A stretch of DNA of 64,000 bases from Micromonospora lupini (GTDB lineage: Bacteria > Actinomycetota > Actinomycetes > Mycobacteriales > Micromonosporaceae): assembly GCF_026342015.1 (NCBI RefSeq), contig NZ_JAPENL010000001.1, positions 1,550,001 through 1,614,000 on the forward strand, written 5' to 3'. The position numbers and the translations under genes are program-made. Positions 16,836-26,100 of this stretch are shown in pieces. The notes below the pieces were generated by a model, which saw only the letters and a program-made list of their open reading frames with translations, ran no database searches and was not told the DNA's origin. The stretch's first letter is position 1. Every line of letters starts with the position of its first letter.

Positions 16836-17432
16836 GTGGGCACGGAACAGGTACGGCAGGCGTACGCCTCGGTCGCGGATCTCTACATCGAACTGTTCGG
16901 CACGCGCGAGAAGGTGGACCCCGACGATCTCGCCCTCATCGGCCGACACCTGGGCAGCCGACGCGGTCCGGTGCTCGACCTGGGCTGCGGCCCGGGTCAC
17001 CTCACGGACTACCTTCGTTCGCTGGGTGTCGACGCCACGGGCATCGACGTGGTCCCCGAGTTCATCGCCCACGCGCGGGCGACCCACCCCGGTGGCAGCT
17101 ACCGCCTCGGGTCACTTGACGACCTGGACGTCGTTGACCACTCCGTCGCCGGGATCCTGGCCTGGTACTCGCTGATCCACCTGCCGCCGCAGCGCCTCGA
17201 CGGCGTGCTCACCACGTTCCGGCGTGCCCTGGCCCCGTCCGGGAGGTTGGTGCTGGGCCTCTTCGCCGGGGACGAGGTCGACGCCTTCGACCACAAGGTC
17301 ACCACCGCCTACCGGTGGCCGGTCGACGAGATCTCCGAGCGACTGACGCGCGCCGGCTTCACCGAGGTCGAGCGCCTGGAGCGCCCCGACGGAGGCGCCC
17401 ACCGGCCGCACTACGCCATCGTGGCGGGCTAG
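16836..17432 (+). CDS. Class I SAM-dependent methyltransferase
   Basis: A 198-residue cytoplasmic protein from the GTG at 16836. Motif I VLDLGCGPGHLTDYL, an acidic end of strand 2 (ATGIDVV), and motif-IV-like AGILAWYSLIHLPP define a Rossmann-fold methyltransferase of the Methyltransf_11/25 type. The acceptor is unknown. Its TAG overlaps the stop of the convergent TetR gene by three bases. Confidence 0.85.
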   Translation: MGTEQVRQAYASVADLYIELFGTREKVDPDDLALIGRHLGSRRGPVLDLGCGPGHLTDYLRSLGVDATGIDVVPEFIAHARATHPGGSYRLGSLDDLDVVDHSVAGILAWYSLIHLPPQRLDGVLTTFRRALAPSGRLVLGLFAGDEVDAFDHKVTTAYRWPVDEISERLTRAGFTEVERLERPDGGAHRPHYAIVAG

Positions 17433-18040
17433 GAGATGTCCGTTCCATGGCGCAGTTGGGCGAAGGCCTGGTCCGCCTCGACGATCGCCTCAGGTAGAAC
17501 ATCGTGTGCGGTTCGCCCCTCGGCGATCCTCTGCCAGTTGGTCCGGGCCAGAACGCGGTGAACCGCGATCACCTGGGCGGCCTGCAGTCGGGCTCCGATG
17601 CCCGGGCCGAGGACGGCGGCCAGTGCGTCCTCATCGTCGAGCAGGTACTGCGTGAGCCGTCCCGCCAGGCTCGGGGTGGTGAACACCAGCCGATGAAACG
17701 CCACCACCTCGGGGTGATCGTTGAGACCGGTGACCGGCTCGAAGCGTTCGAGACCGGCTCGGAAATGCCTGTGCAGCGCTGTCATCGGCGCGATGCCGGG
17801 CCCACGATCGCGTACCACGCGTGCGGCCTCACCGTTGTGGTCCGCGAAACGGTGCAGGACCAGGTCTTCCTTGGTGGCGAAGTAGCGGAACAGGGTCGGT
17901 TTCGACACCTCGGCCGTGGCGGCGATGTCGGAGACCGACACCTGCTCGAACCCGCGCGCCAGGAACAGCGAGATCGCCGCATCGGCGATCGCGTCCCGCG
18001 TTCGCAGCTTCTTGCGGGCGCGTAGACCGACAGGCTCCAT
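17429..18040 (-). CDS. TetR-family transcriptional regulator
   Basis: About 203 residues (ATG at 18040; a GTG at 18043 is also in frame). The N-terminal helix-turn-helix (RDAIADAAISLFLARGFEQVSVSDIAATAEVSKPTLFRYFATKEDLV) is textbook TetR. The C-terminal ligand domain is variable and gives no effector clue. It is divergent from an NmrA-like gene 57 bp away, and the shared gap has inverted repeats that could be its operator, so it probably represses that gene and itself. Confidence 0.9.
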   Translation of the reverse strand: MEPVGLRARKKLRTRDAIADAAISLFLARGFEQVSVSDIAATAEVSKPTLFRYFATKEDLVLHRFADHNGEAARVVRDRGPGIAPMTALHRHFRAGLERFEPVTGLNDHPEVVAFHRLVFTTPSLAGRLTQYLLDDEDALAAVLGPGIGARLQAAQVIAVHRVLARTNWQRIAEGRTAHDVLPEAIVEADQAFAQLRHGTDIS

Positions 18041-18053
18041 CACCGTGCCAGAC

Positions 18054-18092
18054 TAACATTCGTTACCGGGTTGCATTTTTAACTCAGTAACG
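18054..18092. promoter_or_regulatory. Candidate TetR operator between TetR and NmrA-like genes
   Basis: The 57-bp divergent gap holds a TAAC-ATTC-GTTA palindrome (18054-18065) and an inverted CGTTAC / GTAACG pair (18061-18066 and 18087-18092). This is the size and placement expected for a TetR dimer site controlling both promoters. Inferred, not shown. Confidence 0.45.
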
Positions 18093-18097
18093 GTTTC

Positions 18098-19048
18098 ATG
18101 GGAGCCATGGAACCGTTGGACACCCCGCTGCACTCCGTCACCGATGGCGAGGCTGCCATGACACCCGTAGGAGGACCTCCGGTGCTTGTCACCGGAGCGA
18201 CCGGCCGCGTCGGACGCGCCGTCGTCGACCTGCTGACCGGTGCGGGCGTGCCGGTCCGTGCCCTCGTACGCCGCCCCGAGACGGCGGCGACACTGCCCGC
18301 CACCGTCGAGATCGTCACCGGCGATCTCACCGTGCCCGAATCGCTCGACGACGCACTGCACGCCGTCAGTACGGTCTTCCTGGTCTGGACCGCTCCGGCG
18401 CAGACCGCGGCGGACGTCGTGGAGCGGCTGGCCGCCCGGGCGCAGCGGATCGTCTACCTGTCCGCACCACACCAGACCCCGCACCCGTTCTTCCAGCAAC
18501 CGAACCCGATGGCGGCGTTGCACGCGGAGATCGAACGGCTCATCTCGGCCTCCGGACTCGACTCGACGATCATCCGACCAGGGATGTTCGCGTCGAACGC
18601 CCTCTCCTGGTGGGCCGCCGCCATCCGTGGCAACGGCGTGGTCCGGTGGCCGTACGGCGCAGCCGAGACGGCCCCCGTCGACGACCGAGATGTGGCCGAG
18701 GTCGTCGCGCGGACCCTTTACGAGGACGGGCACGCCGGCGGTGACTACGTCCTGACCGGCCCCGAATCACTCAGTCAGGCCCAACAGGTAAGCATCATCG
18801 GTGACGCGCTGGGCCGCCCGATCACGTTCGAGGAGATGCCGCCCGACGACTTCCGACGCGAGACTCCAGAAATCGCACGCTCGGCAGTGGACATGCTCCT
18901 GGCCGCATGGGATGCCACGATGGGACACCCGGCACACGTCACATCCACGATATTCGACATCCTCGGAACACCACCGCGAACGTTCCGCCAGTGGGTCATC
19001 GACCACGCCACCGCCTTCACCGACAACCCCCACCCAGCGAAACCCTGA
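18098..19048 (+). CDS. NmrA-like NAD(P)-binding oxidoreductase
   Basis: About 316 residues from the ATG at 18098 (starts at 18110 or 18158 also possible). The Rossmann motif VLVTGATGRVGRAVVDLL (GxxGxxG) is followed by VRALVRRPE (NADP 2'-phosphate contact), VYLSAPHQT and a variable substrate lobe. This fits the NmrA/HSCARG atypical SDR family, which reduces quinones or senses the NADPH state. The usual YxxxK is not evident, as in NmrA. Likely controlled by the divergent TetR. Confidence 0.82.
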   Translation: MGAMEPLDTPLHSVTDGEAAMTPVGGPPVLVTGATGRVGRAVVDLLTGAGVPVRALVRRPETAATLPATVEIVTGDLTVPESLDDALHAVSTVFLVWTAPAQTAADVVERLAARAQRIVYLSAPHQTPHPFFQQPNPMAALHAEIERLISASGLDSTIIRPGMFASNALSWWAAAIRGNGVVRWPYGAAETAPVDDRDVAEVVARTLYEDGHAGGDYVLTGPESLSQAQQVSIIGDALGRPITFEEMPPDDFRRETPEIARSAVDMLLAAWDATMGHPAHVTSTIFDILGTPPRTFRQWVIDHATAFTDNPHPAKP

Positions 19049-19246
19049 CCACCCTCGGGTCAGTCAGCCGTTTCCACGGATCAGCTGACGGACGAGGGAC
19101 CGTAGCCATGGTTCGGCGAGCGCCGGCGCGATTGTGCCTTCCCGGGCCCGAACACCGCGAGATCAGTCCCTGACCTGGTCCGCGCCGTATTCGTCGACCT
19201 CCCGCTCGACCTCACACGGGCCGCGCAGCGGACACCCCGAGGAACC

Positions 19247-19262
19247 CTCAGCAGACACTAAG
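19247..19262 (-). promoter_or_regulatory. Candidate SARP box of the rightward biosynthetic operon
   Basis: Direct repeats CTCAG (19247-19251) and CTAAG (19258-19262) start exactly 11 bp apart, the spacing typical of SARP regulator sites. They are followed by ACCGC-TGTCACGGC. The same arrangement (CTCAG-N6-CTCAG-ACCGC...ACGGC) precedes the leftward NRPS operon, in the same orientation relative to its genes. A looser CCGAG lies 10 bp upstream (19237-19241). The start codon of the first gene is 36 bp downstream. Confidence 0.55.
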
Positions 19263-19297
19263 ACCGCTGTCACGGCCCGTTCCTAGCGTGTGCGGGC

Positions 19298-20113
19298 ATG
19301 GCGACACCACACGTATCCGTGCCGACGACAGCCACCCGAGCGGCAGGCGCCGCAGCCTGGTTGAGCTGCGTCGCGCCCCGCCCGGCCGCCCGGCTGCGGC
19401 TGGTGTGCCTGCCGTACGCGGGTGCCGGCGCTGCCGCGTACCGGCCGTGGGCCACCCTGCTTGGCGACGACGTGGAGGTGTGGACCGCGCAGTTGCCCGG
19501 CCGTGAGCGTCGGTTGGCCGACCCGCCGCTGAGCACGATGGACGAGCTGGCGCCTCCGCTCGTCGACGCGATCGTCGAGCGGGTGCCGGCGCCGTTCGCG
19601 ATCTTCGGTCACAGCATGGGCGGCATCATCGGGTACGAGGTGGCCGCCCGTCTGGTCGCGCGGGGCGGCCCCGTACCCCAGCGTCTGGTGGTCTCGGCGG
19701 CCCGTCCGCCGCGAAACGCCGCGCCGCTCGGCGCGGCGCACCGCCTCGACGACGCCGCGCTGACCCGGTGGCTGCACGACCTGGGCGGGATCCCCGACGA
19801 GGTGCTCGCCGATCCGGGCCTGCTGGAGCTGATCCTGCCCACCGTGCGAGCCGACCTGACTGTGGTGGCGTCGTACCGGCCGGCGACAGTGCCGCCGCTG
19901 CCACTGCCTGTGGACGCGGTGGCGGCGGCCGACGACCCCCTGGTCGACCCGGACGAGGTCGCCGGCTGGGCGGCCTGCACCGACGCGGGTTTCTCGCTGA
20001 CAGTCGTGCCCGGGGGTCACCTCTATCTGCACGACTCCCCTCCCCCGCTGTCCCGCCTGCTCGACGGCGGGCCGGCCACCGACCGCGCGTACGTCGAAGG
20101 GGCCACCCGATGA
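19298..20113 (+). CDS. Type II (editing) thioesterase
   Basis: A 271-residue alpha/beta hydrolase. CLPYAGAGAAAYRPWATLL, AQLPGRERR and the nucleophile elbow FGHSMGG (Ser106), with the late His in VPGGHLYLHD, are typical of free-standing thioesterases of NRPS/PKS clusters. These hydrolyse wrong or stalled acyl groups from carrier-protein phosphopantetheine arms. It is the first gene of the rightward operon; its TGA overlaps the ATG of the megasynthase (ATGA). No integrated TE domain is seen elsewhere in the cluster, so a role in release cannot be excluded. Confidence 0.9.
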   Translation: MATPHVSVPTTATRAAGAAAWLSCVAPRPAARLRLVCLPYAGAGAAAYRPWATLLGDDVEVWTAQLPGRERRLADPPLSTMDELAPPLVDAIVERVPAPFAIFGHSMGGIIGYEVAARLVARGGPVPQRLVVSAARPPRNAAPLGAAHRLDDAALTRWLHDLGGIPDEVLADPGLLELILPTVRADLTVVASYRPATVPPLPLPVDAVAAADDPLVDPDEVAGWAACTDAGFSLTVVPGGHLYLHDSPPPLSRLLDGGPATDRAYVEGATR

Positions 20114-23100
20114 CCCAGGACCTGCACCCGGACCTCGCCGACCTCACCCCCGAGCAGCGGGAGCTGCTGGCCCTGCGCCTGCGGCAGACCCGTACCAGCC
20201 AGGACCGCGCCAACCGCCCCGACGCCGACGTGCCGACGCCCCGATCGGGCGGCGCGGCGGCCAGCTATCCGCTGTCCTTCACCCAGGAGCAGCTCTGGTT
20301 CCTGGATCGGCTGGAGCCGGGCACGCCCGTCTACAACGTGCCCTTCGCCGAGCGGATCAGCGGGCCACTTGACGTCGCGGCGCTGCGCCGGGCGGTAAAC
20401 GCGGTGGTGGCGCGGCATGACGCGCTGCGCATCGTGTTCGCGCCCGTCGAGGGCATGGTCACCCAGCGGGTGTCGGACGCCCTGGAGGTGCCGCTCCCGG
20501 TGCTCGACCTGACGGCGCTGCCGGAGGCGGAGCGGCAGGCGGCCGTCGATCGGGAGGTCGCCGCGCACGCGGCCGTCACCTTCGACCTCACCAGCGGGCC
20601 GCTGCTCGCCGTACGGCTGCTCGCCCTCGCCGCCGACGAGCACCTGCTGTTGGTGACGGCGCACCACATCGTCTTCGACGCCTGGTCGGCAGGCGTGTTC
20701 GTCGAGGAGCTGGTGAGCTGGTACGGCGAGTTCGCCGCCGACGTGCCGGCCGGGCTGCCCGCGCTGCCCACCCGGTTCGTCGCGCACGTCGCCGCCCGCC
20801 GCCGGCCGGAGGCCGAACGGGAGCTGGCCGGCCACCTGGCGCACTGGCGGGAACGACTCGCCTCGGCGCCGGCCCGTTCGACGCTGCCACCGGACCGCCC
20901 TCGGCCGCCGGTGCAGACCCACCGTGGCCGCAGCCTGCCGTTCACAGTCGACGCCGACGTGACCGACGCTCTCGCCGGGCTGGCCCGGAGCGCCGGCGCG
21001 ACAGTGAACGCTGTGGTCCTCGCCGGGCTGACCGCCCTGCTGCGGCAGGCCACCGGCCAGGACGACCTGCTGCTCGGGATGCCCGCCGCCGGCCGGGCGA
21101 GCACCGAGCTGGAGCCGCTTATCGGCTGTTTCGCCACCATGCTGGTGCTGCGGGTGGACGTCGGCGGCGACCCGAGCGTGCGCGACCTCGTCCGTCGGGT
21201 GCACCGCACGGTCAGCGAGGCGTACGCGCACCAGGAGGCCCCGTACGCGCGGGTGGTGGAGGAGGTCCGGCCGGTCCGCGACCCCAGCGTGAACCCGCTG
21301 TTCCAGGTGCTGGCCACGATGACCGACGGTGGGGTGCGGCAGCGGCAGGCCGCCGGAGTCACCTTCCGTCCGGTGCCCGCGGAGAGTGGCCTCACCGACT
21401 TCGACCTGTTCGTCAGCCTGACCGTCCAGGGTGACCGGATCGAGGGCGCTGTCGACTTCAACGCCGACCTGTACCTCGACGAGACCATCGCCGCGACCGT
21501 GGGCCGACTGCCGGAGCTGCTGCGCGCCCTGGCGGACGCTCCGGACCGGCCACTGTCGGAGGTGACCGGGCTGCGCCGGCATCGCATCGCCCTGGCGGCC
21601 ACGTTCACCGTGGACCCGCTGCGCGACCCGGTGGAGTTCTGGCTGCGCTTCCTGCGCGTACCCGCGTCGGTGGAGCTGGCCGGGTACGGCCAGTTGGTGG
21701 CCCACCTGCTGGCCGGGCCGACGGCCGACGCGACGGTGTGCCTGCTGCGCTGGGAGGACTGGCTGCGCCGGCAGGACGACACCGTCGGCGAGGCGGCCCT
21801 CGACGCGGCGATGGACGACCTGGACGCGGCGGTGGCCGCGTACCGGCGGCGGACCGACGCCCCGCTGCTGCTTGTGGTCTGCCCGGCGTCGCCGCGCGCC
21901 GGCGAGCGGTCCGGCCGGTTCGACGACAGGCTGGCCGCGTTGGGAGCCCGCACCCCTGGCGTCCACGCGGTCTGGGCGGCCGACCAGGCCGGCGTCTACC
22001 CGGTGACGCAGATGAGCGACGAGCGCGCGGACGAGTTGGGCCACGTGCCGTACACGGGCGAGTACTTCGCGGCGCTTGGCACGATCGTGCTGCGTGAGCT
22101 GCGGCGGCTCGTCGGCCAGCCGCGCCGGCTCGTGCTCGTCGACGGCGAGCGGCTGCCTGTCGACAGACTCGCCGACGCGCTGCCCGGTCACGAGGTGCGG
22201 CCGTTCTCGGCCGGCGAGCTGGCCGACGCCGACCCGGCCACCACTGTGGTGCTCGACACCGACCCGGAGGCCGTCGCGGCGCTGCGCGACGCGTACCCGG
22301 GTGTGCTGGCGCTGGCCGTGCCGGCCGGGTGGGACGAGCTGCGCCGGCTGCTCGCCCACGTCTGGCCGCTGGACCCGCCCGCGCCGGTGGCGGCCACCGG
22401 AGCGAGCGGGCTGCTGACGACGATCGGGGCGGAGCGGGCCGCGTACGTCGTCGAGGAGTTGAGCACCGCCGCGGCGATCGCCGACCGCAGCCGCCCGGCC
22501 CCGGTGCGCGTCGACGTGGACGACGAGGAGATCGTCGCGCCGCGCACCCCGACCGAGGAACGGCTGGCCGGTCTCTGGGCCGCCGCGCTCGGCGTCGAGC
22601 AGGTGGGCGTGACAAGCGACTTCTTCCACCTCGGCGGACACTCGCTGCTCGCCACCGGCCTGCTGTCGCAGGTGCAGGCCGAGTTCGGCCGGGAGGTGTC
22701 GCTCTACACCCTGTTCACCAACCCGACGGTGGCCGGGCTCGCCGCCGTACTGGACGCCGACCCGGACGCCACGGCGCTCGCCCCGCTCACGCCCGCCCCG
22801 GCGGGCACACCGGCGGTGGCGTCCTCGGCGCAGGTGCGGCTCTGGGCCCTCGACCAGCTCGGCGACGACGTCGTCCGGCACAACACCACGGCCGCCGTCG
22901 AGCTGCGCGGCGACCTCGACACGACGTCGCTGCGGCGGGCGTTCGACGACGTGCTGGCCCGGCACGACGTGCTGCGGACCACCTTCTCCGACCGGGGCGG
23001 CGAGCCGGAACCCGTCGTGCGCCCGCACGTCGACCCGTGGCTGGAGACGCTTGACCTGACCGGTCTGCCGGCGGCGAAGCAGGCCCGGGCGCTGCGCCGG

Positions 23101-26100
23101 GCGGCCGCCGACCTGGCCGCGCACAGGTACGACCTGGCCGCCGGCCCGCTGGTGCGGGCCCGCCTGCTGCGGCTGCCGGACCAGCGCTGGCACCTGCTGC
23201 TCGGCATGCACCACATCGTCTGCGACAACACCTCGTGGAGCATTCTGCTCGACGACCTCGCCGCCCGGTACGCCCACCACGCCACAGGCGTCGACCGGGC
23301 GCTGCCGCCGCTGCCGGTGCAGTTCGCCGACTACGCCCGACACCAGCGCGACTGGTTGGCGTCGGCGGCCGTCGAACCGCACCTGACGTACTGGCGGGAG
23401 CGGCTCGCCGACGCGCCGCCGCTGCTGGACCTGCCCACCGACCACCCCCGACCGGCAGAGCGCTCGGACGTCGCCGGCTACCAGGCGCAGCGGCTGGGCG
23501 CCGGGCTCGGCGCGGCGGTGCGGGAGCTGGCCCGAGCGGAAGGGGTCACCCCGTTCGCCGTGCTGCTGGCCGGTTTCGCCGCCCTGCTGCACACCGAGAG
23601 CGGGCAACCGGACCTGGTGCTCGGCGCACCCACCGCCGGCCGGGAACGCGCCGAACTCGCCCCGCTGATCGGCTGCTTCGCCGACCTGCTGCCGCTGCGG
23701 ATGGACGCGGGCGGCCGGCAGACCTTCCGACAGTTGGTGACCCGGGCGTACCGCACGGCGCGGGAGGCGTACCGGCACCAGGGGCTGCCGTTCGCGACGA
23801 TCGTGGAGGCGCTGCGGCTGCCCCGGCAGGCCGCGTACCACCCGCTGTTCCAGTGCGTGCTCAACGTCCTGGACGGCGCCGACGAGCTGCCGGAGTTCGC
23901 GGGGCTGGCCGCCACGCCTGTCGACGTGCCGAGCGTCGGCGTCGACTTCGACCTCTTCCTCAGCGTCACCTGGCAGGGCGACGACCTGCACGCCGATTTG
24001 GCGTACCGGGCCGACCTGTTCGTGCCGGAGCGGATGGTCCGCCTGCTGACCGGGCTCGCGAAGGTGCTCGACGAGGGAGTTCGCCGACCGGACGCCCCGC
24101 TCGGCGGGGGACGGCGCGCGGCGGCGCCCCGCCGCGTCGCGCCGCCGGCGCCCCGGCTGGTCGTCGGCGGGACCGTCGAGGTGCCGGGGCTGGCGGCGAC
24201 GGTCCGCTTCTGGACCGGGCTGCTCGGCCTGCCGCACGCCCTCGACCAGCTCGCGCCCGGCGCGCTGCTGCGGCTGCTGCGCGACCCGGCCGCCGGCCTC
24301 GCGACCGGCCGACGGGACCACAACGTGCTGGTGCTGCGCTGGGAGGACCGGCGGACGCCCGGCCCGCTCGGCGCGGGCATCGTCGGGCTGCGCGACTTCT
24401 CCACCGAGCTGCTGGCGGCACTTGACGTCCACCGGGGACACAGCGCGGCGGCGTTGACGATCGTGGTGTGCCCGCCGTCGCCGCCGTACCGGACGTCGCC
24501 GTGGAGCGCGGTCCTCGCCGAGCTGACCGCGCGGCTGGCCGAGGCCCGGCCGGACGTCGACGTCGTCACGGTCGAGGCGTGGGCGCGGCGCTACCGGGTG
24601 CCGGAACTGTTCGCCGACGACGCCTGGTCACCGGAGCTGGCAGCGGTCACCGCGACGCTGCTGGTGCGGCGGGCGGTGCGGCACCCGGCCCTGGGCCGGC
24701 TGGTCGTACCCGCCGGGCCCGCGCACCGGCAGGCCGAGCTGGCCCGGCTGCTCGCGGCCCAGGCCCGGTCCGGACGCGAGGTGCTGCTCACCACCACGCC
24801 GCAGGGCGCGGAGCTGTCCGCGCTTGTCACCGCCGGAATCATCGGGTACGCCCCGACCCCTCCCACCGACGCGGCCACGCTGGTCCTGCACCCGGCCGGC
24901 GAACCCGCCCCACCGGACGCCCAAGCGCTGCCCTTCGACCCGGCGAACGGGCCGGTGGACGTGCTGCGTGGCCTCTGGTCTCTCGACGCGGCGGTCACCG
25001 GGGGCGCGGACGCGCCTGTCGACCGGATTCCCGCCGGGCTGCTCGCCGAGGTGGCCACCGAGCTGGGCGACGCGGCGGCGCTGCGCGGCGCTGTCACCGA
25101 CGGGTACCGACGCTCGGCCGAACGGGCCGCCGCCGCGCCGCGTACCGAGCGGGAACGTCAACTCGTGGCGATCTGGTCGGAGCTGCTGCGCACCAACCAG
25201 CTCGGCATCAACGACGACTTCTTCGCCGTCGGCGGTGACTCGCTGCTCGCGATGCAGCTCGTCGCCCGCTGCGCGACGGCAGGAATCCAGGTGACTCCGC
25301 GACAGCTCGTGCGCCATCCCACAGTCGCCGAGCTGGCCGCCAGCCTCGGTGACTCGGCCACGGCCCCGACCGCGCTGGACGCCGAGCAGGGCGCGGTGCA
25401 CGGCGACGCGCCGCTGACCGGCGCGCAGCGCTGGTTCACCGACCTGGTCGCCCCCACCATGGGCCGGCCCGCCCTGTTCAATCACCCCTACTACCTTGAG
25501 CTGGCCCGCCCGCTGCCGGCCGAGCTGGTCCGCGAGGCGGTCCGCCGGCTGGTGGCCCAGCACGACGCGCTGCGGCTGCGCCTGACCCGCCAGCCGGACG
25601 GGAGCTGGCGTCAGGACCACGCCGACCCCGCCGACGCCGTCCCGTTCGTCAGCCACGATCTGACCGGGCTGCCTGTCGACGAGCGGGAGGCCGCCGTCGA
25701 GGCCCGTTGCGCCGAGGCGCAGACCGGCCTTGACCTCACGGCCGGCCCGCTGGCCCGGGTGGCGCACTTCCGGCTCGGCCCGGAGCTGCCCGACCGGCTG
25801 CTGCTCGTCAACCACCACCTCGTCGTCGACGCGGTCTCCCGGGGTGTGCTCCTCGCCGACCTGGAGACGCTGTGCGACCAGCTCGAACGCGGGGTCGAGC
25901 CGGCGTTGCAGGCGAAGACCACGTCGTACCGCGCCTGGGCGCGGCGGCTGACCGAGTACGCGGGCTCCGCGGCGCTACGCGAGCAGGTGCCGTTCTGGCT
26001 GGCGCAGGCCGACGACTCTGTGCTGCCCCGGCTGGCCGACGAGCCCGCTGCCGCGCCGTTCCGCCTCGGTGACCTGGGCCTGGCCACCGTGACGCTTGAC

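Noticed and set aside
15582..17432. Reading the methyltransferase as a 616-residue protein from 15582
   Set aside because: The first ~400 residues are antisense to the LtrA gene; the GTG at 16836 gives a complete methyltransferase.
20023..24441. Very long minus-strand open frame opposite the megasynthase
   Set aside because: It is a shadow of the real gene in GC-rich DNA: composition is His/Gln/Arg/Gly-rich without domains, and the sense strand has clear C and PCP motifs.
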